The position numbers and the translations under genes were made by a program. From Mediannikoviicoccus vaginalis (GTDB taxonomy: Bacteria > Bacillota > Clostridia > Tissierellales > Peptoniphilaceae), in contig NZ_CAKMRI010000001.1 of assembly GCF_928097925.1 (NCBI RefSeq), positions 496,001-560,000 on the forward strand: a DNA stretch of 64,000 nucleotides, in the 5' to 3' direction. Under the pieces are notes generated by a model. The model saw nothing but the letters and a program-made list of their open reading frames with translations. It did no database searches and had not been told where the DNA came from. Shown one piece after another: positions 7,904 through 16,453 of the stretch. Position 1 is the first letter of the stretch, and each line of letters opens with the position of its first letter.

Positions 7904-8759
7904 ACATACCTCCGTATATCTTTTTTAGTTCTAACTCAACACCTTTACAGTTGTTGTCATGTTCTGTAACATGGTCTGAGACTTTTTTTAATTCATTAGA
8001 ACCGTTTAACATACTTATACCCAATTTTGAGTATGCTATCATGGACAAGTCGTTATTGTCATCACCAAAGGAAACTACATTTTCCCATGTTTTTCTTTTA
8101 GTTTTAAGATATTTTTCTATGCCTTGGCCCTTGGTAGCGGATTTATTTAAAAACTCCGTCATCATATGGCCCTCTCTAAAGGCATAAATTGTATGTGTAG
8201 TTATATCTAAATTTAAAGTATCGATGGTAGAACATATTTTATTGATGTTTTCATCGGACTCTAAAAACACAATGGATAATATGGAGTCAAATAAGTATTC
8301 CGGCGCCTCACTCATATGCGCCACTTCATCTACAGTTTGAACGGAACCAAAGAAATCCTCTTTATTTTTGTCATCGTCAATTATTAAGCTATACTTATTA
8401 TTTTTGTCATACACATGAAGGTAGGGTGAAATATTTAGCATCTTGCTCTCTTCATAAATTTTTTCAAAAAAATTTTTTTCTATGGGCGAAATAAAAAAAA
8501 TATTTTTATGGAGATTGTCCACTGCTATGGCACCATTATTCGCAACGACTGTATATGGAAAGTCCAATTCCTTTAAAAATTCTTCCGACTTTTCTATGGA
8601 TCTTCCAGTGGCAATAATTATTTCACAACCGGAAAGTACTAGCCTTCTTAAAACTTCCACGGTGCTTGATGGAATATTTTTTTCATCATTCAAAAGCGTT
8701 CCATCTAAATCAAAACAAATAGTATTAAATTTTTTTACCATTTTATCTTTAATAAACAT
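7896..8759 (-). CDS. HAD-superfamily phosphatase, Cof type
   Basis: A 287-aa Cof-type (class IIB) haloacid dehalogenase-like hydrolase. Motif I is CFDLDGTLLND with the nucleophile and acid Asp pair, motif II is ATGRS, the motif III lysine lies in SATKGQGI, and motif IV is SFGDDNNDLSMI. The C2 cap lies between motifs II and III. Such enzymes dephosphorylate sugar phosphates, flavin or pyridoxal phosphates; the substrate cannot be read from sequence. The ATG at 8759 follows AAGGA at proper spacing, although a second Met at residue 7 starts the usual family N-terminus. The gene overlaps the peroxiredoxin gene. Confidence 0.9.
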   Translation of the reverse strand: MFIKDKMVKKFNTICFDLDGTLLNDEKNIPSSTVEVLRRLVLSGCEIIIATGRSIEKSEEFLKELDFPYTVVANNGAIAVDNLHKNIFFISPIEKNFFEKIYEESKMLNISPYLHVYDKNNKYSLIIDDDKNKEDFFGSVQTVDEVAHMSEAPEYLFDSILSIVFLESDENINKICSTIDTLNLDITTHTIYAFREGHMMTEFLNKSATKGQGIEKYLKTKRKTWENVVSFGDDNNDLSMIAYSKLGISMLNGSNELKKVSDHVTEHDNNCKGVELELKKIYGGMYE

Positions 8760-8775
8760 CTTAAATCCTTATTAA

Positions 8776-8804
8776 GAAAAAAGCCCTGGCAAACCAAGGC
8801 TTTA
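8776..8804 (-). terminator. Terminator after the DUF1292 gene
   Basis: On the minus strand AAAGCCTTGG, loop TTTG, CCAGGGCTTT followed by further T. It starts 3 nt after the stop at 8807. Confidence 0.85.
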
Positions 8805-8806
8805 CT

Positions 8807-9205
8807 CTATTCTTCATCCATGTCTTCAAGTTCGCCATCAAAGAATATTCTTGAAAATTCTTTAACAACTTCATTGTATTCTTCTTCTGTTTCTATTCTA
8901 TCTAGAGTTGCATCTCCACCAATAGTTCCACTTACAGCATCTGGTGTAAGTCTATACAAAAGCACTTCCCTGTCTTCACAGGTTACAAGGGCAATGTAGT
9001 GTTGTTTTTGACTTTCTAAATAGAAATCTCCTATGACTTCACACTCAAGGTCAGTTCCATCTTCTAAGTTTAGTTCAACAATTGTAACCTCTTCTTCACA
9101 GCCACATCCACAATCGTGATCGTGGTGGTCATGGCCACAGCCACATTCATCATGATGATCATGATTACATCCACAGCTATGTTCAAATTTTTTATCTTCG
9201 CTCAT
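8807..9205 (-). CDS. DUF1292 protein with His/Cys-rich N-terminus
   Basis: A 132-aa soluble protein. Residues about 40-120 match the DUF1292 domain (YrzB-like): TIVELNLEDGTDLECEVIGD, then HYIALVTCEDREVLLYRL and a final acidic helix. The function of the family is unknown. The first 37 residues are an unusual run of His, Cys, Gly and Asp (CGCNHDHHDECGCGHDHH is part of it), with about nine His and eight Cys. It looks like a metal-binding tail for zinc, nickel or similar ions. The gene is last in the operon cvfB-ppiC-pepD-DUF1292, 8 nt after pepD, and ends in a strong terminator. Confidence 0.9.
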   Translation of the reverse strand: MSEDKKFEHSCGCNHDHHDECGCGHDHHDHDCGCGCEEEVTIVELNLEDGTDLECEVIGDFYLESQKQHYIALVTCEDREVLLYRLTPDAVSGTIGGDATLDRIETEEEYNEVVKEFSRIFFDGELEDMDEE

Positions 9206-9213
9206 GTTTCCTC

Positions 9214-10626
9214 CTAGGATAATTTTTTTATTAAATGCTCTAAAAATTCATACGTTCTATTTGTTGATTCAATATCCAATTTTTCTTCAGGAGTATGAAC
9301 CTTGTAGATGTTTGGTCCTATTGAAATAGGATCAATTTGTGGATATTTATCTTTAAAGATAGCACATTCAAGACCAGCATGTATAACTGAAACCTCTAAT
9401 TCTTTTCCACAGTGTTCTTTATAAGCACTTACCGCAATGTCTCGAAGCTCTGAATTTTCTTCGAATTCCCAAGCTTTATATCCATTTGACTTTTCAAGTT
9501 TTCCTTCTGTATCTGAAACTATCTTTTTCAGTTCGTCTATTATTACATCTTTTTTAGATTCCACTGAACTTCTAACAGATATCTTGAAGTGAACAAAACT
9601 TTCTTTTGTCTCTATTATTGCAAGGTTTAGAGAAGATTCAACAATATCGCTATAATCTCCACTCATGAAACTTCTCACGCCATGCGGTAACTCTATTAAT
9701 GCTTTGATTAATCTCTTTGTTAAGTCCTTAGAAAATACTTTTTCTTCTGAATTAGAAACTTCTTCTAAGTCAATTTCAATATTTTCTTCTACCTTTTTAA
9801 ACTCTTCTAAGTCAGTTTCATAAATCTTTTCGTCAATTTTATTATTTGATAGGAAAGTTACTTCAAACTCCCTTGGAATTGCATTATGCTTAGTTCCACC
9901 GTGAATATCTATAATATTTATATCATTATCTTTACTGATTGTGTTTAAAACCTGTCCACCACATTTAATTGCATTTAAAAGAGGATTGTGAATACTCATT
10001 CCTGAGTGACCACCCTTTAGGTTGTGAACCAAAAGTTTATATACATAGCCATCTTTATTTTCTCTTTCAATGTCATATTCTAAATCCACATCTGTTCCAC
10101 CGGCACATCCTGCAATTAGAACTCCCTCTTCTTCAGAGTCGATGTTTATAAGGTATTTTCCCTTTAAAATTCCAGTTTGGTAGTTAGATGCTCCCACAAG
10201 TCCTGTCTCTTCAGTTGCAGTTGCAACAAATTCAATTCTTGGACTTTGTAAATTTTCATCAGATAGTAATGAAAGTGCCATTGCTATTGCGATACCATTG
10301 TCTGCGCCTAAAGTTGTCTTGTTAGCTCTCAAAAAGTTTCCATCATATATTAATTCAATTGGATCTTCACAAAAATTGTGATTAGAGTCCTTGGTCTTTT
10401 CACAAACCATGTCAATATGGCCTTGTAAAATTATTCCAGGCTTGTCTTCATATCCCTTTGATGCCTCTTTGATAATGGTAACATTTTTGTAATCGTCCAT
10501 TATAGCTTCATATCCTTTTTCCTTTGCAAAGTTTAAAAGGTATTCAGCAATTTTTTCTTCATGGAATGAACATCTTGGTATCTTTGAAATTTCTTCAAAA
10601 TATTTAAAAACTTGATTTTGAGACAT
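9214..10626 (-). CDS. pepD: Aminoacyl-histidine dipeptidase PepD (M20)
   Basis: A 470-aa cytosolic metallodipeptidase of family M20C that splits Xaa-His and other dipeptides. Metal ligands and catalytic residues are visible: His70 and Asp72 in LQGHIDMVCEK, Asp109 in TTLGADNGIA, the Glu139-Glu140 pair in ATEETGLVGAS, an Asp in LINIDSEEEG, and the C-terminal His in VHTPEEKLDIES. The lid-domain text GGHSGMSI is also present. Length matches PepD (about 480 aa). It probably finishes peptide degradation after Opp-mediated uptake. It is coupled to ppiC (8-nt gap). Confidence 0.95.
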   Translation of the reverse strand: MSQNQVFKYFEEISKIPRCSFHEEKIAEYLLNFAKEKGYEAIMDDYKNVTIIKEASKGYEDKPGIILQGHIDMVCEKTKDSNHNFCEDPIELIYDGNFLRANKTTLGADNGIAIAMALSLLSDENLQSPRIEFVATATEETGLVGASNYQTGILKGKYLINIDSEEEGVLIAGCAGGTDVDLEYDIERENKDGYVYKLLVHNLKGGHSGMSIHNPLLNAIKCGGQVLNTISKDNDINIIDIHGGTKHNAIPREFEVTFLSNNKIDEKIYETDLEEFKKVEENIEIDLEEVSNSEEKVFSKDLTKRLIKALIELPHGVRSFMSGDYSDIVESSLNLAIIETKESFVHFKISVRSSVESKKDVIIDELKKIVSDTEGKLEKSNGYKAWEFEENSELRDIAVSAYKEHCGKELEVSVIHAGLECAIFKDKYPQIDPISIGPNIYKVHTPEEKLDIESTNRTYEFLEHLIKKLS

Positions 10627-10634
10627 ATTACCTC

Positions 10635-11381
10635 CTAGTAAAACTTTTCTACTTTGTATTCTTTTTTCAAATCTTCAGTTTTGTTTATATATATTTCCTG
10701 TTGTTTAAGTGCTAATAATTGAGATCTTATTTCTTCGATAACTTCTTCAAAAGGTCTTAGGGAAGGTTCATACTTCTCATTTACTTTGATTATGTGGTAT
10801 CCAAATTGTGTCTTCACTGGTTCAGATATTTCGTCAACGTCTAAACCAAAAGCCGCTTCTTCAAATTCAGAAACCATTTGTCCCCTTCCAAATCTTCCAA
10901 GTGAGCCACCATTTTTTCCTGATGGACATGTTGAGTTTTCTATTGCTGACTCTTCAAAAGCCTTTCCATCAAGAATTTCTTTTCTGATTTCATTTGCTCT
11001 GTTTTCATCTTCAACTAAAATATGTGATGCTAAAACTTCTTCGTTTGTCCTGAAATGATCCTTATGTGAGTCATAGTATTCCTTAACATCTTCATCTGTA
11101 ACCTTAGCCTCACTTAAAATTTTATTTATAGCATAGTTCTTAAGAGCATTTTCTACTATAACTTCTAATTCTTTTTTGAAAGCTTCATCTTGCTCAAATT
11201 TATTTTTAATTGCATCTAGATAGAAGAGTTCTTGATTTATAAGCTCGTCACAAACCCTTGCCATTCCCTCTTCTGAGTGAAATTGTTCACCTTGTGGTCC
11301 CATAGCATTGATAAAATTAATAACTTCCTTTGCTGTAATTTCCTTTCCATTTACATTTGCTAAAACTTTATTTTCTCCCAT
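10635..11381 (-). CDS. Peptidyl-prolyl cis-trans isomerase, parvulin type
   Basis: A 248-aa SurA/PrsA-like protein with an N-terminal helical chaperone region (residues 1-110) and one parvulin domain (about 115-210). The domain shows [35 protein letters not shown] and [10 protein letters not shown], the standard parvulin core. There is no signal peptide or lipobox, unlike PrsA, so it should act in the cytosol, as a class of clostridial parvulins does. The gene overlaps the end of cvfB by 14 nt and precedes pepD. Role: folding of newly made proteins; specific clients unknown. Confidence 0.9.
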   Translation of the reverse strand: MGENKVLANVNGKEITAKEVINFINAMGPQGEQFHSEEGMARVCDELINQELFYLDAIKNKFEQDEAFKKELEVIVENALKNYAINKILSEAKVTDEDVKEYYDSHKDHFRTNEEVLASHILVEDENRANEIRKEILDGKAFEESAIENSTCPSGKNGGSLGRFGRGQMVSEFEEAAFGLDVDEISEPVKTQFGYHIIKVNEKYEPSLRPFEEVIEEIRSQLLALKQQEIYINKTEDLKKEYKVEKFY

Positions 11382-12213
11382 TCTTATCCTCCTTAATCCT
11401 TATTCCATCTTTATAAAATTCTATTTTATTTCCTTTTAAAAGTCTTCCTGTAGCTTTTTTAAATGCAGACTTAGACATACAAAACATATCTTTGATGTCG
11501 TCTGGGTCTGACTTGTCATTATAAGGCAAAAATCCGTCATAATCATTTAATAAGTCAAATATAAGTTCAGCATCCTTATCAAGTTCCAAATGGCCCCTCT
11601 CCCTTTGGGAAAGATTTAGTCTGCCATCTGGTTTTACGGATGCAACTCTTAAGCTAATTGGTTCACCAACTGCCACTACTCCCCTTTTTTGATCATTGGG
11701 TAATAGGGCTTCATAGATATTATCTATTGCAATAAAAGCACCTATATCATCAACTACATTGTAAACAACTCCTGAGACTCTATCATTCTCTTTATATTTA
11801 GAGTCGGTTCTCAAGTAGTCTCTTATCTTCATAGTTGAACATAGTCTTCCCGTCTTATCAATATAGAGGGCCACAAGGTAGCTTCGTCCCCTGTCTAGCT
11901 TACATATTTGCTCTTTAAAAGGTAAAAATAATTCTTTTTCCAATCCCCAATCCAAGAATGCTCCTATTCTTGTAATTTCTCTAACCTCTAAGTGGGCAAT
12001 TTTACCCAAAGTTATTTTAGGAATTGTCTTAGTTGCAAAGATTTCTCCTTTGCTATCATTATAAAGGAATACCTTTATAATATCCCCAATCTTTTCGTTT
12101 TCAATCTCTTCATGTGGAAGTAGAACTTCATTAGCGTCTTCATCTTTTAATAATGCACCAGCTTTAATTATTTTTGTAATTTTAAGTTCTTGTACTTCTC
12201 CTAAATTTATCAT
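11368..12213 (-). CDS. cvfB: S1-domain RNA-binding protein CvfB
   Basis: A 281-aa protein of the CvfB/YitL family, with three S1-like OB folds and a C-terminal winged helix. Visible features are the first S1 near [19 protein letters not shown], a second near [26 protein letters not shown] (given here only as a landmark), a third near [18 protein letters not shown], and the winged-helix ending [20 protein letters not shown]. CvfB affects virulence-gene expression in Staphylococcus. The frame is open to a TTG at 12231, but GAGGTG lies inside that extension and the -10 box overlaps it, so ATG 12213 is the start. It heads the operon cvfB-ppiC-pepD-DUF1292. Confidence 0.9.
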   Translation of the reverse strand: MINLGEVQELKITKIIKAGALLKDEDANEVLLPHEEIENEKIGDIIKVFLYNDSKGEIFATKTIPKITLGKIAHLEVREITRIGAFLDWGLEKELFLPFKEQICKLDRGRSYLVALYIDKTGRLCSTMKIRDYLRTDSKYKENDRVSGVVYNVVDDIGAFIAIDNIYEALLPNDQKRGVVAVGEPISLRVASVKPDGRLNLSQRERGHLELDKDAELIFDLLNDYDGFLPYNDKSDPDDIKDMFCMSKSAFKKATGRLLKGNKIEFYKDGIRIKEDKNGRK

Positions 12214-12230
12214 AAAACACCTCACTTTCA

Positions 12231-12239
12231 ATTATAGCA
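12231..12239 (-). promoter_or_regulatory. Extended -10 promoter of cvfB operon
   Basis: On the minus strand TGCTATAAT (TATAAT at 12231-12236) is an extended -10 box. No convincing -35 is visible. Transcription would start near 12224, just ahead of the cvfB ribosome site. Confidence 0.6.
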
Positions 12240-12267
12240 CAGTCTCTTAAATACATAAAAAGCAAAA

Positions 12268-12293
12268 TAAAAAAAGAGAAGCCAAAGCTTCCC
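12268..12293 (-). terminator. Terminator of the serine dehydratase operon
   Basis: On the minus strand GGGAAGC, loop TTTG, GCTTCTC, then seven T. It begins 4 nt after the sdaAA stop at 12297. Confidence 0.85.
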
Positions 12294-12296
12294 TAA

Positions 12297-13181
12297 TTAT
12301 TGATTATGTTTTTCGTAAAATTCTCTTTTAATTCTTTCTCCAGTTCTTGTTGCAGCAATACCTCCAAGGGCCGTCTCTTTAAGTCTAAAGCTCATTGACT
12401 CTCCAACGTCATTTAACGCTTGGCATACCTCTTCAAATGGAACTAGAGATTTAATTCCAGCCATGGCAAGATCTGCTGATAGTACTGCATTTATCGCCCC
12501 TGACGCATTTCTAAAGGTACATGGATACTCTACAAGACCTGCTACTGGGTCGCAAACAAGTCCCAATATATTTACAACTGCAATTGACGCCGCGTTTAAA
12601 GATTGTTCTAAGTCCCCACCTTTTAAGTACACAAGGGCCGCTGAAGCCATGGCAGCTGCTGAACCACATTCTGCTTGGCATCCTCCCTCTGCACCTGAAA
12701 AGTTTGCAAATCTTCCTATGATTTTACCAACTCCAACCGCCGTTAGTAGTGCCTCTATAAGTTTTTCGTCGCTAACTTCTGGGTCATCCATTCTATACCT
12801 TGCAATTACTGCAGGAATTATCCCTGAAGATCCTGCTGTAGGTGATGCAACAATCTTTCCCATTGATGAGCTAAGTTCAAGGGTTGAAAAAGCCATAGCC
12901 ATGGTCCTTACATTCTTTTCTCCAAGCATGCTATTTCCCTTTTTAGCATATTCATTTGCAACTCTAGAATAGCCATCAATAAGTCCAAAACCTGTTTTGC
13001 TATCTTCATTAAGGTATTTGTTTGCAGATTTTTCCATTACTGCTAACATTTCAGAAAGCTTTTCGTAGATGCTCTCCTTTGTATCATTTGATACTTCAAG
13101 CTCATCTTCAAGAACAAGCTCCCATAGATATGTATTATTCTCTTCACAATATTTTAAAAGTTCATCAGCATAATAAATCAT
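12297..13181 (-). CDS. sdaAA: L-serine dehydratase, iron-sulfur type, alpha subunit
   Basis: A 294-aa subunit of the oxygen-sensitive [4Fe-4S] enzyme that converts L-serine to pyruvate and ammonia. The cluster cysteines lie in GGCQAECGSAAAMASAAL, VCDPVAGLVEYPC and their surroundings; SPTAGSSGIIPAV near residue 110 is the other family landmark. Length equals that of other two-subunit clostridial enzymes. It begins 2 nt after sdaAB ends, so both subunits are made together. In an amino-acid fermenter this feeds pyruvate for energy metabolism. Confidence 0.95.
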   Translation of the reverse strand: MIYYADELLKYCEENNTYLWELVLEDELEVSNDTKESIYEKLSEMLAVMEKSANKYLNEDSKTGFGLIDGYSRVANEYAKKGNSMLGEKNVRTMAMAFSTLELSSSMGKIVASPTAGSSGIIPAVIARYRMDDPEVSDEKLIEALLTAVGVGKIIGRFANFSGAEGGCQAECGSAAAMASAALVYLKGGDLEQSLNAASIAVVNILGLVCDPVAGLVEYPCTFRNASGAINAVLSADLAMAGIKSLVPFEEVCQALNDVGESMSFRLKETALGGIAATRTGERIKREFYEKHNQ

Positions 13182-13183
13182 TT

Positions 13184-13849
13184 CTAGAACCCTTTCTCTA
13201 AGTGTTTAACAAAAATAATATTTTCATTTTGTCTAATTAACTCAATAGTTTCTTCATCTAAATCCTTATCAAGTTCAACTACAAGTGTAACTTGATCAAC
13301 CTCTTTTGTAGTTTGAAGGCTTTCAATATTATAATCATTTTCAGCAAGGCTTGAAGATATGAAAGCTATGATTCCCTTTTTATCTATGTATCTTACAATA
13401 AGCAGTGGATACTTGCTTGTAAAGTCTAAAGGAATTCCATTCATCTCTATAATTCTAATATTTCCTCCACCTATGGAAGAGCCTGTTATAGTGGTTTCCT
13501 TTCCATCTGGGTAAATCATTTCTATCTTCACTGTGTTTGGATGAACATCTCCAAGATCTGCCTTTTCAAAATGATATTCAAGTCCCTCTTTCTTTGCAAT
13601 TTCAAAAGAGTCTCTTATTCTATCGTCATCTGGATCCATCATCATCGACCCTGCAAGAAGAGCTCTATCTGTACCATGGCCCATATAAGTTTCAGCGAAT
13701 GAACCATGTAAAATAAAATTAATTTTATTAAATCCACCGCCTGCAACTATTCTTGCAGTTTTAGAAATTCTACAAGCTCCCGCTGTATGAGAGCTCGAAG
13801 GTCCTATCATGATAGGACCTAAAATATCAAAAAGATTATATGAACTCAT
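13184..13849 (-). CDS. sdaAB: L-serine dehydratase, iron-sulfur type, beta subunit
   Basis: A 221-aa partner of SdaAA. The N-terminal catalytic portion has FDILGPIMIGPSSSHTAGAC, the hallmark of the beta domain, and HGSFAETYMGHGTDRALL. The C-terminal 75 residues form an ACT-like domain (LLIVRYIDKKGIIAFISSSL), probably binding serine. The start follows GGGAGG. The gene lies 9 nt after the YitT gene, so transcription may begin further upstream. Confidence 0.95.
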   Translation of the reverse strand: MSSYNLFDILGPIMIGPSSSHTAGACRISKTARIVAGGGFNKINFILHGSFAETYMGHGTDRALLAGSMMMDPDDDRIRDSFEIAKKEGLEYHFEKADLGDVHPNTVKIEMIYPDGKETTITGSSIGGGNIRIIEMNGIPLDFTSKYPLLIVRYIDKKGIIAFISSSLAENDYNIESLQTTKEVDQVTLVVELDKDLDEETIELIRQNENIIFVKHLEKGF

Positions 13850-13858
13850 TTTTCCTCC

Positions 13859-14731
13859 CTATTTTGTTTCGGCTTTGTAAGTAAAGCCTTCACCAACAAC
13901 TTCATTAACCATATTCATTGTAACAAATGCCTTAGGGTCAATTTGAATAACTTTATTTTTTATTTGAAAATATTGTCTTCTAGTAACAACTGTATGAATT
14001 ATTTCTTTTGGTGATTTTGAGTAACCACCCTTAGCAAAGTAAATTGTAGTACCTCTTGTAACATTTTTAATAATAAAGTTATTAATTTCTTCAGCTTTTG
14101 TTGAAATTATATACATGCTTATTCTAGTATTGAATCCAGTTATAAAGTAGTCTATTGACATAGAGTTTAGAACTACTCCCAGAGATCCATAAAGCCCTTC
14201 TTCAACTCCTATTGCTACAAAACCAAATAGTACAACTAGTCCATCACATATTAATAGTGCCTTACTAATATCCATATGAGTAAATTTATTTATTATACTC
14301 GCTAAGATATCTGTACCACCTGTAGTACAGTTTTGAGATATAACAATTGCCATACCTCCACCTGAAATAACAACTCCAATAATTATGCTTAGCAACACAT
14401 TAGATGTTAGCGGTTCAGATAATGGCATAAAGTTTTCTAAGAATGTAATTCCATTAGAAATGAACATTGCCGAATATATGGTGTAGCCAACATACTCTTT
14501 GCCCAAAAAAATAAATGACAGTATAAAGAGTATTGCGTTTAATCCCGTCATCAAATAACCTACTTGTAGCTTTGGAAATACATACTGTAAAGCAATTGCA
14601 AATCCACTTACGCCCCCCATCGGAATATTGTAGTCCATTATAAATAAATAGACCCCCAGCGATACCAAAGCCGAACCTAAGGTTACAATTATGAATTTCT
14701 TCATGTTTTTCATCGTAAAAAATTTCTTCAT
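13859..14731 (-). CDS. YitT family membrane protein
   Basis: A 290-aa protein with five or six transmembrane segments in residues 10-200 (DUF161/YitT repeats, e.g. NIPMGGVSGFAIAL and ISQNCTTGGTDILASII) and a cytoplasmic DUF2179 domain in the last 85 residues (GTTIYFAKGGYSKSPKEII). The family's function is uncertain; transport or substrate sensing has been suggested. Three Met codons occur in the first ten residues. A TGGTATAAT box ends only about 7 nt before the first ATG, so translation may start at Met7 or Met10. The 9-nt gap to sdaAB suggests cotranscription, hinting at a link to amino-acid use. Confidence 0.88.
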   Translation of the reverse strand: MKKFFTMKNMKKFIIVTLGSALVSLGVYLFIMDYNIPMGGVSGFAIALQYVFPKLQVGYLMTGLNAILFILSFIFLGKEYVGYTIYSAMFISNGITFLENFMPLSEPLTSNVLLSIIIGVVISGGGMAIVISQNCTTGGTDILASIINKFTHMDISKALLICDGLVVLFGFVAIGVEEGLYGSLGVVLNSMSIDYFITGFNTRISMYIISTKAEEINNFIIKNVTRGTTIYFAKGGYSKSPKEIIHTVVTRRQYFQIKNKVIQIDPKAFVTMNMVNEVVGEGFTYKAETK

Positions 14732-14870
14732 GAAATGATTATACCATGTATCATGAATTTTTTTCGAATTATTTTCAAAGTTTTACATTCACATTTGTTT
14801 TGTGCTTATTTAGATTTTTATTTAAATTTTAAATAATTTGAACAAAGAAAAAGAGCTTGATGTCACTAAA

Positions 14871-15215
14871 CTATCTAAGCCCTACAGATATTTTTAATGC
14901 ATCATCTAATTTGCTCATAAATTTATTATCGAATGAACCTATCTTTTCTCTTAATCTTTTTTTGTCAATTGTCCTAAGTTGCTCCAAAAGTACAACTGAA
15001 TTTTTTGGTAATCCATATTTGTCCGCTGCTATTCCTATATGTGTCGGTAACTTTGCTTTATGTAATTGAGATGTTATGACAGCAATTATAATGGTGGGAC
15101 TGTATTTATTTCCTATGTCATTTTGGACGACCACTACCGGCCTTATTCCACCCTGCTCTGATCCGACGACAGGACTGAGGTCAGCGAAAAATATGTCTCC
15201 TCTTTTAATTTTCAT
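14871..15215 (-). CDS. mazF: MazF/PemK-type endoribonuclease toxin
   Basis: A 114-aa protein of the MazF/NdoA family, a sequence-specific mRNA interferase. It begins [21 protein letters not shown] with [10 protein letters not shown], containing the catalytic Arg of the R-P-V motif, and has [15 protein letters not shown] and [11 protein letters not shown] further on. Length is typical (about 115 aa). It lies 50 nt after alr, the usual place in Firmicutes. No antitoxin gene is present between alr and mazF or directly after it. The regulator must be elsewhere, or the toxin is controlled in another way. Confidence 0.92.
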   Translation of the reverse strand: MKIKRGDIFFADLSPVVGSEQGGIRPVVVVQNDIGNKYSPTIIIAVITSQLHKAKLPTHIGIAADKYGLPKNSVVLLEQLRTIDKKRLREKIGSFDNKFMSKLDDALKISVGLR

Positions 15216-15265
15216 ATAATAACCTCTTGTCTATCATGCTCATTTAATTATATACAAAATCAAAT

Positions 15266-16453
15266 CTATAAGTCAATTTTGATTTTTTCTAAGTAGTCAA
15301 TAACCTTTACTAATTTACCATCTCTATAGTACGCTCTTGGAATTCTCAAAGATATTCTACATAAGATATCATATGTGATAGTGTTTGCTAGTTCTGCCAC
15401 CTCTTCCAAAGGAATAATACTTTCTTCCTTTTCTCCAAAAACTAAAACTTCATCCCCAATAGCTACATCTTCTATGTGTGTTACATCTAACATTGTTTGG
15501 TCCATGCAAACTTTTCCAATTACATCTGCCCTTTGACCATTTATAATCATATATCCCTTATTGCTTAAGGCGGTAGGGTATCCATCTGCATATCCAAGGG
15601 AAACTGCAGCTATCTTTGTAACTTTGTCAGTTGTATATGTTCTATTGTAGCCAATCTGTTCTCCTGGTTGAAAGGTCTTTACAGAAGCTACGGAAGTATA
15701 AAAGGAAACGGCAGGTTTTAAATCAACTGCATTGCACTCCCTAACCACATTTGATCCATAGTAGCCATATAGTCCAAGACCACATCTTATCATATCTAGG
15801 TAGTAGCCATGTAGTATTGCCCCAGCGTCATTTGAAATATGTTTTAGTGGAATTGTTATGCCCTCTTGGTCCAAGAACATTATAAATTCCATAAATTTTT
15901 CGTATTGCATCTGTGTATAAGAAAAATCTTCTCCATCTGCGTCGGATAAATGTGAATATATTCCTTTAATTCTTACATTAGAAAGGGAATTAATCTTTTT
16001 AATTTCCCTAATGGACTCCTCAATATTTGTCTCGTCTATTAAAAATCCAAGTCTTCCCATTCCTGTATCTATTTTAATATGTACATCCACAACTGCATTT
16101 AGAGCCTTAGCCTCTTCGTTTAGTTTAAAACATTGGTTGTAGTCGTATGCAGTTATATCGATTCTATTTTGAATTACATCTCTAAACATATCGTCTTTTA
16201 TATATCCAAGGACTAAAATTGGCAAATAAATTCTTGACTTTCTAAGTTCCATTGCCTCAGCCATGTTGGCAACGCAAAGATAGTCTGCCCCTTCTTTTTC
16301 AATTTCCCTTGCAATTGTAATTGAACCTAGACCATAGGCATTTGCCTTTACAACTCCTGCAACCTTTGAAGGCTTTGCAATTGCTTGCAGGCTTTTAAAG
16401 TTGTGAACTAATCTATCTAAATCTATTTTTAAATAATTTTGATATTTTTCCAT
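15266..16453 (-). CDS. alr: Alanine racemase
   Basis: A 395-aa PLP enzyme interconverting L- and D-alanine for peptidoglycan. The PLP lysine is in VAGVVKANAYGLG near residue 40, and the catalytic Tyr in GEQIGYNRTY near residue 270. The TIM barrel is followed by a C-terminal beta domain with GKVCMDQTMLDVT. It starts directly after the AcpS-NnrD gene stop, giving the order acpS/nnrD-alr-mazF that many Firmicutes share. Confidence 0.96.
   Translation of the reverse strand: MEKYQNYLKIDLDRLVHNFKSLQAIAKPSKVAGVVKANAYGLGSITIAREIEKEGADYLCVANMAEAMELRKSRIYLPILVLGYIKDDMFRDVIQNRIDITAYDYNQCFKLNEEAKALNAVVDVHIKIDTGMGRLGFLIDETNIEESIREIKKINSLSNVRIKGIYSHLSDADGEDFSYTQMQYEKFMEFIMFLDQEGITIPLKHISNDAGAILHGYYLDMIRCGLGLYGYYGSNVVRECNAVDLKPAVSFYTSVASVKTFQPGEQIGYNRTYTTDKVTKIAAVSLGYADGYPTALSNKGYMIINGQRADVIGKVCMDQTMLDVTHIEDVAIGDEVLVFGEKEESIIPLEEVAELANTITYDILCRISLRIPRAYYRDGKLVKVIDYLEKIKIDL

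Noticed and set aside
12463-12972. A 169-aa open frame on the plus strand
   Set aside because: It is antisense to sdaAA, has no ribosome site and no protein-like features; it reflects the codon pattern of the real gene.
14840-14875. Possible terminator after mazF
   Set aside because: Only a 6-bp stem with a G-U pair and an 18-nt loop; too weak to annotate.
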